64,000 bases of DNA from Verrucomicrobiota bacterium. Lineage in GTDB: Bacteria > Verrucomicrobiota > Verrucomicrobiia > Chthoniobacterales > UBA6821. This document shows, one piece after another, positions 52,120 to 63,121 of this stretch. The stretch spans positions 1 to 64,000 of the forward strand of contig JAIOPL010000010.1 in assembly GCA_021413925.1 (NCBI GenBank), given 5' to 3'. The notes beneath the pieces are model-generated. The model saw only the letters and a list, made by a program, of their open reading frames with translations. It did not search any database and was not told the DNA's origin. Both the position numbers and the translations under genes were made by a program. Numbering within the stretch: the stretch's first letter is position 1; every line of letters starts with the position of its first letter.

Positions 52120-54213
52120 GTGAAATTCCTTCTGCTCTTCTTCTGCCTCGCTGGGGTGATTAGTGCCGCCGATCAGCCCGGGGAAGTAACGCTCTCGATC
52201 GATACCAATCATCCGACGGCGAGCTTTGACCCTAGCCGGGCTTTCGGGGCCGGTATCGACGGGCACGAGCAGGGGGATTGCCTGCAGATGCTTTCCAAGG
52301 GGAGCGTGAAGCGGATGCTAGGGGCTGGATTGGGCCCGGTTTCCGTGAGACTGCGGACCGAGCTGGCCGTGGAGGCCTGGCATTGGAACCCCGCTGGGAG
52401 TTGGAGTGATCCGAAGCATCAGCAAGGTTATTGGACCTCCAGTTCCAAGCCAGATCCGGAACACTCAATCCAAGTTTCCTATGGCTACAAGCTTCCAAGA
52501 AGGGGCGACACGCTGGATGAAGCGAACGACGACGGCTATTCGCGTCTCGACGATGGGGATCCGAAGACCTTCTGGAAGAGCAATCCCTACCTGTGCAAAC
52601 CGTACACGGGGGTTGATGATTCCTGTCATCCTCAGTGGGTGGTGTTGGATTTCGGCAAGCAGGTGCCGCTCAATGCGATCCGGATCCAGTGGGCGAATCC
52701 TTACGCCACAAGCTTCCGTATCGAGTACGCCACCCATGGCCGAGTTTATTACGGCGGACATCCCGGAAACATTCTCTCTCCTGTCTGGCACTCATTTTCC
52801 CATGGAAGCACGAGTGTAGGAAAGGGAGATGACCAGTTCATGAAACTGTCTGATCATTCCGTGAAGGCGCGCTATCTCAGGATCTGGATGACAAAGAGTT
52901 CGGGCACAGCCCTGCCTGGGTCTACCGATCTACGGGATCATCTCGGCTATGCGATCCGTGAGATCAGAGCAGGGGAGGTTGGGCGATTCGATTTCGATGA
53001 TCATGTGGTTCACTCAACTGGTAAGGGACAAACCATCACCTATGTTTCCTCGACCGATCCGTGGCATCGGAGGTGTGATCGGGATCCGAAGGTCGAGCAA
53101 CCCGGGATCGATCTGCTCTGCCGTTGCGGCATCACTCGGGGCCTTCCCCTGATGCTGGCTCTTCCTGTGCTCTACGACACCCCGGAGAATGCCTCGGGCT
53201 TGGCCACATACGTCCAGCGCTCGGGTTATCCTGTCAGTCGCCATGAGCTCGGAGAGGAACCCGACGGCCAGCGGATCGATCCCCGTGATTTCGGAGTGCT
53301 CTACGCTCAAGTAAGCAGGAGAGTCAGAAAAGCAGTCCCGGATGCCGTCATGGGAGGGCCAAGCTTTGTCACGCTGGATGTCGAGTCGGGTGATGACCAG
53401 ACCTACCGCTTTGATAAGCGCTGGTGGATCAGGGATTTCCTTGGGGAACTCAAGCGGCGGAATCAGTCACAGGACTTCCGCTTTATCTCCTTCGAGTGGT
53501 ACCCCTTTGATGATGTGGACGATGTGGATGGAAAGGAGTCGAACCAGCTTCCGAAAGCCTCCGGGATGCTCCGACGCACCTTGCGCTTGATGAGCTGTTT
53601 CCATCTGCCACTCGTGATAGGGGAGAGCAACTACTCCGTGTTCCCTTGTAGGCAGGAAGTCGATCTCTCTGGCGCCCTGCTGAATGCTGAGACGGCTGCC
53701 CAGTTCCTCTGCGGGGGAGGGGATGCCTTCTACTACTACGGCTACGAGCCGAACAAACTCGATGGCAGCAGCGGCTCCTGGGGCAATCAGCTTATGCTTC
53801 TGGAAGGCAAGGATGGGATAGTGCCTGTCGCCACGTACCAAGCTCTGAAGATGATGAATAGGGAATGGTTCGATCCCAAGAAAGGAGCTCATCGAACCTT
53901 CCCCGTCCATCTTTCCGGCAACAGATCAAAAGATCTTCTGAGTGCCTTTGCGCTCCAGCGTCCGGATAACAAATGGTCCTTGCTGCTAATTAACAAAGAT
54001 CCAGTCCATGAAGTGAGAATCGTTATCCGAGGAAGAAATCCCTGGCCGGGTTCAGCACGACTCGTGACTTATTCAGCTGAGCAATATTACTGGCAGGCTG
54101 ACAAAGCTGCGGGGCATCCGACCCGGAACGCCGCCCCCTCTCGAATCATTGTGCAGGGTAATCAAAGCTTCACACTCCCTGCCTGGTCCCTCTCCATTCT
54201 GCGATCAGAGTAA
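52120..54213 (+). CDS. Secreted glycoside hydrolase with discoidin-like insert
   Basis: This 697-residue protein has a GTG start and a signal peptide (KFLLLFFCLAGVISA). An N-terminal beta part is followed, at about 135-285, by an F5/8-type C-like insert (DGDPKTFWKSNP, QWVVLDFGKQVPLNAIRIQW, RYLRIWM). Then comes a TIM barrel: RHELGEEPDG with Glu379 or Glu380 as probable acid/base, and LPLVIGESNYS with Glu502 as probable nucleophile. This is the clan GH-A layout, closest in feel to GH39-like or related families. A C-terminal beta domain (SLLLINKDP) follows. It probably acts on a polysaccharide outside the cell or in the periplasm. The substrate is not known. Confidence 0.75.
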   Translation: MKFLLLFFCLAGVISAADQPGEVTLSIDTNHPTASFDPSRAFGAGIDGHEQGDCLQMLSKGSVKRMLGAGLGPVSVRLRTELAVEAWHWNPAGSWSDPKHQQGYWTSSSKPDPEHSIQVSYGYKLPRRGDTLDEANDDGYSRLDDGDPKTFWKSNPYLCKPYTGVDDSCHPQWVVLDFGKQVPLNAIRIQWANPYATSFRIEYATHGRVYYGGHPGNILSPVWHSFSHGSTSVGKGDDQFMKLSDHSVKARYLRIWMTKSSGTALPGSTDLRDHLGYAIREIRAGEVGRFDFDDHVVHSTGKGQTITYVSSTDPWHRRCDRDPKVEQPGIDLLCRCGITRGLPLMLALPVLYDTPENASGLATYVQRSGYPVSRHELGEEPDGQRIDPRDFGVLYAQVSRRVRKAVPDAVMGGPSFVTLDVESGDDQTYRFDKRWWIRDFLGELKRRNQSQDFRFISFEWYPFDDVDDVDGKESNQLPKASGMLRRTLRLMSCFHLPLVIGESNYSVFPCRQEVDLSGALLNAETAAQFLCGGGDAFYYYGYEPNKLDGSSGSWGNQLMLLEGKDGIVPVATYQALKMMNREWFDPKKGAHRTFPVHLSGNRSKDLLSAFALQRPDNKWSLLLINKDPVHEVRIVIRGRNPWPGSARLVTYSAEQYYWQADKAAGHPTRNAAPSRIIVQGNQSFTLPAWSLSILRSE

Positions 54214-54219
54214 TGCGAG

Positions 54220-54268
54220 TGATCCGGAGAGGAATTTCCGCTCCGAATCATTCTGGCTGTCCTTTTTG
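54220..54268. terminator. Bidirectional hairpin between convergent genes
   Basis: TGATCCGGAGAGGAA pairs with TTCCGCTCCGAATCA (54220-54250), with two mismatches, and is followed by a CCTTTTTG stretch at 54261-54268. It sits between the glycosidase and hsp20, which converge. Confidence 0.65.
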
Positions 54269-54276
54269 AGTATCGA

Positions 54277-54729
54277 TCAGGAGACCTTGATCTCGATCTG
54301 TTTCGGGCGGGACTTCTCGCTCTTGGTGACATGAACCTTCAGGGTGCCGTCGCCGAACTTGGCATCGACCTTACCGGCATCGGCATCATCAGGCAGGTCG
54401 AAACTCCTGACGAAGCTACCGTAGGAGCGCTCTATGCGGTGGTACTTCTTACCCTTCTCCTCCTTCTCAAACTTCCGTTCGCCAGAGATCGTCAGGATGC
54501 CGTTTTCCACGGTCACCTTGACCTCCTCTTTCTTGATCTCAGGCAACTCCGCAGTGATCACGTATTCCTTCTCATCCTCGATGATGTCCACAGCCGGTGC
54601 CCACTGGGCCACGGTCATGAGTTCCTTGTCCCCGTTGTGTCGGAGTGAGGAGGGAAGGATGCTGGAGAGACGTGACTGCACTTCCTCGAGTTCGCGGATC
54701 GGATTCCATCGTGTCAGTGTCATGTTCAT
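54277..54729 (-). CDS. hsp20: Small heat-shock protein Hsp20
   Basis: This 150-residue alpha-crystallin protein has WNPIRELEEVQSRLSSIL at the N-terminus and VDIIEDEKEYVITAELPEIK opening the crystallin domain. KVTVENGILTISGERK and AKFGDGTLKVHVTKSE are the conserved strands, and PKQIEIKVS carries the C-terminal IxI motif (IEI). It holds unfolding proteins in oligomers. The region upstream (54730-54929) shows no clear heat-shock element such as CIRCE. Confidence 0.93.
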   Translation of the reverse strand: MNMTLTRWNPIRELEEVQSRLSSILPSSLRHNGDKELMTVAQWAPAVDIIEDEKEYVITAELPEIKKEEVKVTVENGILTISGERKFEKEEKGKKYHRIERSYGSFVRSFDLPDDADAGKVDAKFGDGTLKVHVTKSEKSRPKQIEIKVS

Positions 54730-54929
54730 AGTTTTAGTTTGTGTGGCATCGATTTCATGGATCGCCGGGATTACCTGCCGTGTGAACCGAGCGATAGAGC
54801 CGAATTTAATTCCCGGCGCATGAGAGAAAAATAATGCAGCGGGACCGTACCCGATAGATGGGAAAACGCTTATCCGGCGCTAACGAAACTGCGTAGGGCT
54901 ATGACTACCCCCAACTTCTCACCTGGGTT

Positions 54930-55475
54930 CTATCGCAGGAAGCCCCAGCTGATCAAGCCCGCCACGCCCATCATGAGCACGGGATTGATCTTTGTGAAGA
55001 GCATCAGGCAAAGCGCCGCGAGGCCCATGACGGCCGTCGGAAACGAGTGGATCGAGGTCTTGGCGATGATCCAGGTCGCGGCCAGGATTAGGCCCGTGGA
55101 GACAGGCATCATGGCCCGCTCGACAGTGTGACGCCAGGGGGACTCTTTCCACCCGTCCCAGAACTTACTGACCACAAGGACCAGGATCGAGCTTGGCAGG
55201 AACATCGCGATCGTAGCGATCAGCGCGCCTAGGATTGCAATCGCCGTTCCGTAGGGAAGGCAGGCCTTCAGACCGACCAGCGAAACCACCATCATCGAGG
55301 GACCAGGCGCCGCCATGCTGATCGAGAAGAGATCGACGAACTGCTGGTTGCTCATCCAGTGATATTCGCCGACCGAGGCCTGATGCATCGAAGGGAGTAC
55401 CACCTTCCCTCCGCCGAAGGCCGAGATCGAGAGAGCTGAGAAGAGGGCTGTGAGGTGGAGGAAGGTCTTGATCAT
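54930..55475 (-). CDS. chrA: Chromate transporter family, C-terminal half protein
   Basis: This 181-residue protein has five or six hydrophobic segments and ALSISAFGGGKVVLPSMHQA plus FSISMAAPGPSMMVVSLVGL, the GGG and PGP motifs of CHR family transporters. It is a half-length form; its partner at 55472 holds the other half. The ATG overlaps the partner's stop by 4 bp (ATGA). The pair would form a heterodimeric short-chain CHR transporter, exporting chromate or other oxyanions. The link to chromate is by family name only. Confidence 0.88.
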   Translation of the reverse strand: MIKTFLHLTALFSALSISAFGGGKVVLPSMHQASVGEYHWMSNQQFVDLFSISMAAPGPSMMVVSLVGLKACLPYGTAIAILGALIATIAMFLPSSILVLVVSKFWDGWKESPWRHTVERAMMPVSTGLILAATWIIAKTSIHSFPTAVMGLAALCLMLFTKINPVLMMGVAGLISWGFLR

Positions 55476-56086
55476 GGCTTAATTCCCTCCGTTGTTTTCT
55501 GGGGCCGGGGCCGATGCCACCAGATGGCCAAGGGAGCCATGATTAGGATCACATAGGGGACATGCAGATGGGCGAACCGAACCAGAGCAAAGGTCAGAAG
55601 AATCAGGACGATGTCGAAGGCCCCTCGGATCGCCTTCTGACCAGCCTCGAAGACCATGCTCGCCATCAGACCGCAGGCGGTTGCCGTGATTCCGGCAAGC
55701 ACAGCGCGCGTGTCGGTGGTCTTGCCGGCATGGAAGTAGAGAAATCCCAGGATGCAGACCAGGACGAAGGGCGGCACCAGGATCGAAGTGAGCGCAACCG
55801 CAGCGCCTAGGGGGCCGCGTAGGTGATTGCCGATATAGATCGAGAGTCCGGCCACGTTCGCACCCGGAAGGATCTGGACTAGAGCTAGGCCCGGAAGGAA
55901 TTCCTCATCGGTCAGCCACTGCTTCTGACCCACCACCAGCCTGCGGATATAGGCAGTCAGTCCTCCGCCGAAGCTCGTGATCCCGATGAAACCGAAGAGG
56001 CCGGCGATCTCCAGAAGGGATACCTTGACCCTTATGAATGAAGCCTGAGCCTCTTCCTGATCAGGATTTGGGGCTTCCACCGGCAT
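55472..56086 (-). CDS. chrA: Chromate transporter family, N-terminal half protein
   Basis: The protein has 204 residues from the ATG at 56086; AGAAGG lies just before it, a good Shine-Dalgarno. FGFIGITSFGGGLTAYIRRL and LPGLALVQILPGANVAGLSI are the CHR motifs. The 22 residues of the longer open frame are the antisense-like overlap with the PLD gene's end. It is the first of the split pair and overlaps the upstream PLD gene by 26 bp, so translation of the three is coupled. A total of about 385 residues is typical of full-length CHR transporters. Confidence 0.88.
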   Translation of the reverse strand: MPVEAPNPDQEEAQASFIRVKVSLLEIAGLFGFIGITSFGGGLTAYIRRLVVGQKQWLTDEEFLPGLALVQILPGANVAGLSIYIGNHLRGPLGAAVALTSILVPPFVLVCILGFLYFHAGKTTDTRAVLAGITATACGLMASMVFEAGQKAIRGAFDIVLILLTFALVRFAHLHVPYVILIMAPLAIWWHRPRPQKTTEGIKP

Positions 56087-57080
56087 TGCCTTCTTTTTGC
56101 TCGGCCAGCACCTTGGCGGCGTGCTTTTCCTGGTCGGCCTGGATGCCTGCATCGGTGAGGTCCATCTTCTTGGAGCTTTCCCAGTCCGATTCGAAGATCT
56201 TCACCAGACGCTTGATAAGATCGGGATCGCTGAAGCGGATGCCAAGTTCACGACGTTCGTTGAAGCACTTCGGATAGATATTGAAGGAGCTCAGCAGCGC
56301 ACGGTGCTTGTCGGCCAGGATCAGCTTCGCATGGAGGTGGACACCATGGAGCTTATGGACATGGATCCCGAGATCCTCGAGCAGCCTGAGGCCCGCGACC
56401 CCCTCGAGGATGTAGAAGTCCCTGAGGGAATGGACCGGCAGGGCCGTGGCGTGGACCTTCACATCTCGTTTCATCTTGGCGCGGACCAGCGCCTCGATGA
56501 CCGGCGTGTCGACATACTTCTCATGCTGGATGTAGAGCGTCTTGTTGGCCCCATCGATGAAGTTGATCACTTCCTGGCGCGCGCGTCCGACGCTCCAGAT
56601 CAGGTTCGAGACGGCCGGCGGGACGAAGTCCTCGCGATTCCAGTCGGCCTCGAAGCAGCCCGCGACCTCGGAGACCTCCTCAGGATCATTCGTGACCAGA
56701 CCATAGTCGCGGGTCAGTCCGAAGTACTTCGGGGCCCAGTTGAGTGACATGATGAAGGCCTGTTTGCCGTCCACGACCATCGATTTTTCATGGGTGATCG
56801 GGTACTTCGGATTCGTCTCCTTCACGTTCACCTTCGCATTCTTGAAGAGCTCGAAGGCCTCGTCATTGTCATGCTCCCCGGTGAAGCGGGAGGGATTCAG
56901 CATCACTCGGACCTTCACTCCCCGCTTGTGCGCCGCGATCACTGCCTCCATCAGGACCGGATCGGTGAACTGGAACATCTTGATGTCCAGCGAGTGCTTG
57001 GCATTCTCGATGGTGCCCAGTATCGGGGCGATCCCATCATCTGGTTGAACGATCAGGCTGTGAACAGAGTCTTCAAACAT
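56061..57080 (-). CDS. Phospholipase D-like (HKD) protein
   Basis: This 339-residue protein has two HKD motifs: THEKSMVVDGKQAFIMSLNW and LHAKLILADKHRALLSSFNI. Both catalytic His and Lys are present; the second Asp is in ADKH. The arrangement is that of cardiolipin synthase or PLD-type phosphodiesterase/nuclease proteins. There is no N-terminal membrane helix, so it is not the membrane-anchored synthase form. It may act on DNA or lipid. It overlaps the chromate transporter gene by 26 bp, so the three genes form an operon. The link between these functions is not clear. Confidence 0.85.
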   Translation of the reverse strand: MFEDSVHSLIVQPDDGIAPILGTIENAKHSLDIKMFQFTDPVLMEAVIAAHKRGVKVRVMLNPSRFTGEHDNDEAFELFKNAKVNVKETNPKYPITHEKSMVVDGKQAFIMSLNWAPKYFGLTRDYGLVTNDPEEVSEVAGCFEADWNREDFVPPAVSNLIWSVGRARQEVINFIDGANKTLYIQHEKYVDTPVIEALVRAKMKRDVKVHATALPVHSLRDFYILEGVAGLRLLEDLGIHVHKLHGVHLHAKLILADKHRALLSSFNIYPKCFNERRELGIRFSDPDLIKRLVKIFESDWESSKKMDLTDAGIQADQEKHAAKVLAEQKEGNAGGSPKS

Positions 57081-57441
57081 AGCTTTGATTTGATCTGATT
57101 CAGAATCCGTGTCAATCAGTGATGGGGATGGTCTGCTATCGATGTCGACTTACCCGAGGTCACCGACAGAAGGCTCAAAAGTTTCTAAAAAAAGCCATAT
57201 CGCCACAGGGAGGAGTAGAAACGGCATGGAATCCCTTGCTTGGATGAAGTGCACTCCATGGTGAAAGAAGCCGTGGCTTGCTACTTCGAGGATGAAGTTG
57301 AGCAGAGCGATTTAACACAATCTACTGACCGCAAAGAAGTGTTGCCTCGCTCATTCCCATGAGGCTCACTCCTTAGCCGCTATAGTACCATTTCTTCCTG
57401 TGATTGGTATGAGTTGTGCCAACAGCTGAACAGTCTTCAGC
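57081..57441. other. Spacer with HicB-like remnant
   Basis: The spacer is 361 bp. About 57230-57350 reads, in one frame, GIPCLDEVHSMVKEAVACYF then EDEVEQSDLTQSTDRKEVL. The first part resembles the end of a HicB antitoxin (TLDEV..MVKEAV.CYFED). Stop codons lie before and after it, so it is a fragment. 57294-57344 is 47/51 identical to 22862-22912. The remainder shows no gene. Confidence 0.5.
57294..57344 (+). repeat. 51-bp block shared with 22862-22912
   Basis: The block differs at four positions from the copy at 22862. Read in frame, two changes are silent (TTG/TTA, GTC/GTG) and two change Gln/Glu and Lys/Gln. That pattern suggests both descend from a coding sequence. Confidence 0.8.
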
Positions 57442-60400
57442 CTAAACCCCTTTGGCCACCTTGCGGCCAAGCACTTCCTTGAGAAATGGAGCTGTCCTGC
57501 TGGTCTTGCTCTTGGCTACTTCCTCGGGGGTTCCGGTCGCAACGATCTGGCCGCCCCGATGCCCAGCCTCCGGACCGACATCAATGATGTAGTCTGCCTC
57601 GGCCACGAGATCCAGATGATGCTCCACGACGATCACTGTGTGCCCCTCGTCGACAAGACGATGGAGCACGGTCTGAAGGAGTTCCACATCGGCTGCATGC
57701 AGTCCGATCGTTGGTTCTTCGAGGATGTAGAGTGTGCCTCCCCGCTTGGCCATGCGTGGGCGTTCGGTGCCTCCTCCTCCGCGCGCAAGCTGAGTAACGA
57801 GCTTGATGCGCTGGGCCTCACCGCCGCTGAGCGTGGGGCTCGGCTGTCCGAGCTTGAGATAACCGAGGCCTGTCTCGACCAGGAGCTGCAAAGGCTTGCG
57901 GATCTTGGGATGGGCGGCAAAGAACTCCGCGGCCTGTTCGACCGTCATCGAGAGAACGTCTCCGATGGACTTGCTATCGTACTTTACTTCCAGGGTCTGG
58001 CGGTTGAAGCGGGTTCCGCCGCAATCCTCACAGGGCATGTAGGAAGCGGGCAGGAAGTTCATCTCCAGCTTGATGACACCCTGGCCCTCGCAGGTGTCGC
58101 AGCGCCCGCCCTGATTATTGAAGGAGAAGCGACTTCCCGAGTAACCGCGCATCCTGGCGTCCGGCAAACCCGCGTAGAGGGTCCTGATAGCATCGAAGAT
58201 CTTCAGGTAGGTGGCGGGGGTCGAGCGGGAGGTCTTGCCGATCGGAGACTGATCGACCTCGATCACCTGCGAGAGGTGCTGGACTCCGCTGATCGATTTC
58301 CAATACTGCGGGCCGTTCTTCTTCCGTCGGCCGGTACGAACCAGGGATTCCTCGACGGCAGGAAGAAGCACACCTCGCAGCAAGGTGCTTTTGCCGGATC
58401 CGCTGATGCCGCTGATGGCGGTAAGGCGTTGAAGAGGGAAGCTGACGTCGACGTTGTCGAGGTTGTGACGCTTGGCGCCCTTGAGTTCGAGCCATGCGGC
58501 AACATCCTTTATCGAGCGACGCGATCCGCGCAGTGGATGAACGGGCGGTTCGCGTAGGAACTTTCCGGTCAGTGAGCGCTCGTTAGCCATCACCTCATCC
58601 ATGGTGCCGAAGGCGATGATTTCCCCTCCGTGGCTTCCGGCCTTGGGGCCGAGATCGATGATCCGGTCGGCCCGGCGCATCGTTTCCTCATCGTGCTCGA
58701 CGATGATCAACGAATTACCCTGCGCCGTGAGTTCCCCAAGCGCATCGAGGAGTCGCTCGTTATCGCGGGGGTGCAGTCCGATGGTCGGTTCGTCGAGGAC
58801 ATAGAGGACGCCGCGCAGATTCGAACCAAGCTGGGCGGCGAGACGGATACGCTGCGATTCTCCGCCGCTGAGGGTCTTGGCTGAGCGGTGGAGTTGCAGG
58901 TAGTCGAGGCCGACACGGCCCAGGAACTCCAGTCGCTGGCGAATCTCCGGAAGGATATCCCGTGCCACGATCTCATCGCGCCCCTTGAAGTTCCAATTTC
59001 CTGTGAGAGTGAGTGCATCGTTGGAGGATCGTGCGGAGAAACCGGCGATGCTCTCCCCGTTGATCCTCACGGCACAGGCCACGGGATTGAGGCGGTCACC
59101 CTGGCAGACGGGGCAGGGGCGGGTCTCGCCCTCCTCACGGTTTTCAAAGGATTTTTCCGCCGCCAAGTCGGCCTCCAACTGGGAGTCAAAGTCCTTGGCC
59201 TTGGGGATCTCGCTCCAGACCTCGCCGAAGCCCCGGCAATGCTCGCACCATCCATGGGGTGAGTTGAAGGAGAAGAGCCTGGGATCGAGTTCTTCAAAGG
59301 ATCGTCCGCAATCCGGGCAGTTCATCTCCGAGCTGAGGATTCGGAATTCCTCGGCGATGGCTGCGTTGGTTTTCTTGCCCGCTTTTTCCTTAAGTGCCTT
59401 GGAGGTCTTCGAGGCTTTGGTAGTTTTTCCCTTGGCAGGTTTCTCCTTGGGCATTTCAGCAGGCACGGGGCGTGCCTTGGCTGTTCCCTTGCCGATATCA
59501 AGAGCCTGCTTAGCCAGATCGAGGATTCCTTTCTTCGCTCCCTTCTCGATCGTGCCGATCAGGACATCGATGCTGTGTTCCTTAAAGCGTTCCAGAGGCT
59601 CAAAATCCTCCACCCCGACCAGTTCCCCATCGACCAACAGAGTCGAATATCCATGGTCACCCGCCCAGCGGGCGACCTCGGTGTGGTATCCCTTGCGTCC
59701 CCGGATCAGGTTGGCAAAGAGTTGGACTGGGGAGTCTTTCGCCATGGCCTCAAGCTCCGTGGCCACGGCGGTGAGTGAGCTCTTCTGGACGGCAACGTTG
59801 CAGTCGGGGCAATGCTGGGTTCCGAGCTTTGAGTAAAGGAGTCTTAGGAACTGGTGGATCTCTGTGACGGTGGCGACGGTCGACTTGCCTCCACCCCGGG
59901 TGATCCGCTGCTCGATCGCCACACTTGGTGGCAGGCCTTCGATCCTGTCGACATCTGGTTTCTCGAGTTGTTCAACGAACTGACGGGCATACGGGGACAT
60001 ACTGTCAAGGAACCGCCGCTGCCCTTCCGCGAAGAGAATGTCGAACGCTAGTGTCGACTTGCCGCTGCCGCTCAGTCCGGTCACGACGATCATTTCGTCA
60101 CGCGGGATATCGATGGAGATGTTCTTGAGATTGTGTTCGCGTGCTCCGTGAATCTGGATCGATTTTGAAACCGGTGTCTGCTTTCGGACCAGGCCTTTTT
60201 CAAGAAGGAGAGGGGGTCTTCCCGCTAGGACTTCGCGCAAATAGCGTCCCGTGTGAGAGCCCTGGGTGGCCGCAACTTCCTCGGGCGTTCCGCTTACGAC
60301 GAGATTTCCACCCTCGTCACCGGCTTCTGGACCGATGTCGATAACCCAGTCGGCGGTCTTGATCACGTCGAGGTTATGCTCAATGACAATGATGCTGTTC

Positions 60401-63072
60401 CCTTCCGAGACCAGACGCTCGAAGGCCTTCAGCAGGATGGCGATGTCGTCGATGTGCAGACCGGTCGTCGGCTCGTCGAAGATGAGGAGGGCCCCTCCCG
60501 GTTCGTGACCGGCAAGCCGTGCGGCTAGCTTCAGCCGCTGCGACTCGCCACCGCTCAGGACATTGAGGGGTTGGCCTAGCTTCAGGTAGTCGAGGCCAAC
60601 ATCGGAGAGAAGTTGCAGCGGGGCACAGATCGCTTCGGATTTGGAGCCACCCTTGAAAAAGGCGATTGCCTCCCGGGAGGTCATCTCCAGGACGTCGTGG
60701 ATCGACTTGCCTCGGTGACGGATAGCCAGCACACGCTCCTGATAGCGCTTCCCCTCGCACTCCGGACAACGGAGGAAGAGATCGCTTAGGAACTGCATCT
60801 CGACCTTCTCAAAGCCAAGGCCCGAGCAACGATCGCAGCGACCTTGTCCCGAGTTGAACGAGAAGGCGGAGGGGCTCATGCCGGCCTCGATCGCTTCGTC
60901 CTCCATGCCAAAGAGTTCGCGGATCGCATCGAAGACCCCGAGATAGACGGCAGGGGTGGATCGGGGAGTGCGTGCGAGGGGCGACTGGTCGACCAACACC
61001 ACGTCGGAAAGCTCATCTCCCCCCTTGATCGAGCGACAGCGACCGGCTGCCTCGCCCTCTTCGGCCGCTGCCGACGTGAGATTTCTGTAGAGGACATCGC
61101 GGACCAGTGAGCTTTTGCCGGAGCCGGAGACACCGGTCACGCAGCAGAAGACGCCAAGTGGGAACTTCACATCGAGTTTCTCGATGTTGTGGTGGCGGAT
61201 CCCTTTGATCTCGATCCACTGCTTCGGTTTCTTCCGCTTCTTTGGCACCCCGATCACTTTGTCCCCCCGCAGGTAAGCGGCGGTGAGCGATTCCTTGGAG
61301 GAGGCAAGTTCCGAGAGCGGGCCCGAGAACATCAGGTGGCCTCCTTCCTGCCCGCGACCTGGTCCCAGGTCGACAATATGGTCCGCCGAGCGGATCACGG
61401 CCTCCTCGTGCTCGACGACGATGAGGGTGTTCCCCTTGTCGCGCAGAGCGCGCATGATTTCGAGGAGTTTGCCGACATCACGCGGATGCAGGCCGACGCT
61501 CGGTTCATCCATGACAAAGAGTGTGTTGACTAAGGATGCCCCAAGACAGGTGGTCAGGTTCACCCGCTCGATCTCTCCGCCGGAGAGTGTCTTGGTGGCG
61601 CGGTCGAGCGTGAGGTATCCCAGGCCGACCGACTCCAGGTAGCCGAGTCGCGAAACAATCTGGTCCAGAAGCATGATCGCCCCGGCATCGCCTGGAGCAA
61701 TGGGAAGTTCTCTGAGCAGCGGAGAAAGTCGTGAGACCGGTGTCCCGGCGATCTCGGGCAGGGTCATCGGCTTACACGGCAAGGGGAGACGGAAGTTCAG
61801 GGTCTCCGGTTGGAAGCGTCCCCCCTTGCACGTCGTGCAGGGTCTGTAGGCGCGGTAGCGGCTCAGGAAAACACGGATGTGCATCTTGTAGGTTCGCTTC
61901 TCCATCCACTTGAAAAACCCGTCGATCCCGTACCACTGGCTGCTCTGCCAGAGTTCCTCGCCGCTGAGATCTGCCCCCTTTTCCCCCTCTATCACGAAAC
62001 GCTGATCGGAGTCGGGCAGCTCCTCGAAGGGAAGATGCACGTCGATGTCTGCGGTTGCACAGGCCTTCAGAAGATCTCGCTGGCACTCGCGCGACTGACC
62101 GCTCTGGAAGGGTTTCACCACACCTCCGGCTATGCTCAGGGAACGGTCCGGCATGACTCGGTCATAGTCGAGGCCGATCACCCGACCGAAGCCGCGGCAG
62201 TCGGGACAGGCGCCGAGGGGATTATTGAAGCTGAAGAGACCGGGCGCCGGAGGACGGATATCGAGGTCGCAATGGGCGCAATGCCAGCCCGACGAGTGGG
62301 GAAACTGTTCGCCGCTTTCAGGATCAATCAGAGTGACCCGATCCTTGCCGAGTCGCAGGGCGGTTTCGATTGCCTCGGTGAGGCGCCCGCGTTCCTCCTC
62401 GGTGATGGCCAGACGATCCTGGATGACCTGCACGACAGCGGGCAGTTGGGTCAGCTGTGTGGGCTCATCCGTCCGATGGATGGTTCCCTCGATCCAGATC
62501 CGGAGATATCCCTGCTCCTGGAGGAAGGTGAAAAAGTCGGCCGGTGAGCGGGGAAGGGGTGGCACCTCTGTCTCTTCCTCCGATACTTCCGATCGCGTGG
62601 CGACGGGGAAGGTCACAAGCATCCGCCTTCCCGAGAGGGAGGACATAAGCGAAGAGGTGACTGACTCGGGTGACTCCGGTGTGACAGGGCGTCCGCATCC
62701 GGGGCAGGAGGCCGTGGCGGCGCGCGCCATCAGCAGCTTCAGGTAGTCGTTGATCTCTGTGATCGTACCGACCGTCGAGCGGGTGGTCTTGACGCTGTTG
62801 CTCTGCTCGATGGCAATCGCCGGAGGAATCCCCTCGATGGTGGTCGCACGGGGCTTGTCCATCCGGTCGAGGAACTGCCTCGTGTAGGGGCTGAAAGTCT
62901 CGACATAGCGTCTCTGTCCCTCCGCATAGATGGTATCGAAGGCGAGGCTCGATTTGCCCGATCCGCTGGGGCCCGTAACGACAATGAGCGACCCTGTGGG
63001 AAGGTCGAGGTCGATGCCCTTGAGATTATTCTGCGTGACGCCCTGAAGGCGGATCCTTGGAGACTCAGTCAC
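57442..63072 (-). CDS. uvrA: Double-length excinuclease ABC subunit A (fused UvrA)
   Basis: This 1876-residue protein consists of two UvrA copies in one chain. Four Walker A motifs appear (GPSGSGKSS at 34-42, [27 protein letters not shown]), with four ABC signature and D-loop sets (LSGGE, DEPxxGLHxxD). Zinc-binding clusters such as [17 protein letters not shown] and CPGCGRP recur. UvrA finds damaged DNA with UvrB in nucleotide-excision repair. Normal UvrA has about 940 residues; Chlamydia-type genomes carry a similar double version. A Lys/Ala-rich insertion ([20 protein letters not shown]) sits in the second half. The HU-like gene lies just upstream. Confidence 0.96.
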   Translation of the reverse strand: MTESPRIRLQGVTQNNLKGIDLDLPTGSLIVVTGPSGSGKSSLAFDTIYAEGQRRYVETFSPYTRQFLDRMDKPRATTIEGIPPAIAIEQSNSVKTTRSTVGTITEINDYLKLLMARAATASCPGCGRPVTPESPESVTSSLMSSLSGRRMLVTFPVATRSEVSEEETEVPPLPRSPADFFTFLQEQGYLRIWIEGTIHRTDEPTQLTQLPAVVQVIQDRLAITEEERGRLTEAIETALRLGKDRVTLIDPESGEQFPHSSGWHCAHCDLDIRPPAPGLFSFNNPLGACPDCRGFGRVIGLDYDRVMPDRSLSIAGGVVKPFQSGQSRECQRDLLKACATADIDVHLPFEELPDSDQRFVIEGEKGADLSGEELWQSSQWYGIDGFFKWMEKRTYKMHIRVFLSRYRAYRPCTTCKGGRFQPETLNFRLPLPCKPMTLPEIAGTPVSRLSPLLRELPIAPGDAGAIMLLDQIVSRLGYLESVGLGYLTLDRATKTLSGGEIERVNLTTCLGASLVNTLFVMDEPSVGLHPRDVGKLLEIMRALRDKGNTLIVVEHEEAVIRSADHIVDLGPGRGQEGGHLMFSGPLSELASSKESLTAAYLRGDKVIGVPKKRKKPKQWIEIKGIRHHNIEKLDVKFPLGVFCCVTGVSGSGKSSLVRDVLYRNLTSAAAEEGEAAGRCRSIKGGDELSDVVLVDQSPLARTPRSTPAVYLGVFDAIRELFGMEDEAIEAGMSPSAFSFNSGQGRCDRCSGLGFEKVEMQFLSDLFLRCPECEGKRYQERVLAIRHRGKSIHDVLEMTSREAIAFFKGGSKSEAICAPLQLLSDVGLDYLKLGQPLNVLSGGESQRLKLAARLAGHEPGGALLIFDEPTTGLHIDDIAILLKAFERLVSEGNSIIVIEHNLDVIKTADWVIDIGPEAGDEGGNLVVSGTPEEVAATQGSHTGRYLREVLAGRPPLLLEKGLVRKQTPVSKSIQIHGAREHNLKNISIDIPRDEMIVVTGLSGSGKSTLAFDILFAEGQRRFLDSMSPYARQFVEQLEKPDVDRIEGLPPSVAIEQRITRGGGKSTVATVTEIHQFLRLLYSKLGTQHCPDCNVAVQKSSLTAVATELEAMAKDSPVQLFANLIRGRKGYHTEVARWAGDHGYSTLLVDGELVGVEDFEPLERFKEHSIDVLIGTIEKGAKKGILDLAKQALDIGKGTAKARPVPAEMPKEKPAKGKTTKASKTSKALKEKAGKKTNAAIAEEFRILSSEMNCPDCGRSFEELDPRLFSFNSPHGWCEHCRGFGEVWSEIPKAKDFDSQLEADLAAEKSFENREEGETRPCPVCQGDRLNPVACAVRINGESIAGFSARSSNDALTLTGNWNFKGRDEIVARDILPEIRQRLEFLGRVGLDYLQLHRSAKTLSGGESQRIRLAAQLGSNLRGVLYVLDEPTIGLHPRDNERLLDALGELTAQGNSLIIVEHDEETMRRADRIIDLGPKAGSHGGEIIAFGTMDEVMANERSLTGKFLREPPVHPLRGSRRSIKDVAAWLELKGAKRHNLDNVDVSFPLQRLTAISGISGSGKSTLLRGVLLPAVEESLVRTGRRKKNGPQYWKSISGVQHLSQVIEVDQSPIGKTSRSTPATYLKIFDAIRTLYAGLPDARMRGYSGSRFSFNNQGGRCDTCEGQGVIKLEMNFLPASYMPCEDCGGTRFNRQTLEVKYDSKSIGDVLSMTVEQAAEFFAAHPKIRKPLQLLVETGLGYLKLGQPSPTLSGGEAQRIKLVTQLARGGGGTERPRMAKRGGTLYILEEPTIGLHAADVELLQTVLHRLVDEGHTVIVVEHHLDLVAEADYIIDVGPEAGHRGGQIVATGTPEEVAKSKTSRTAPFLKEVLGRKVAKGV

Positions 63073-63121
63073 CGGCTAAGTTTTTTTGGTTGGGGGGGGA
63101 GCGGTCTGGCTTGCTTAGGCT

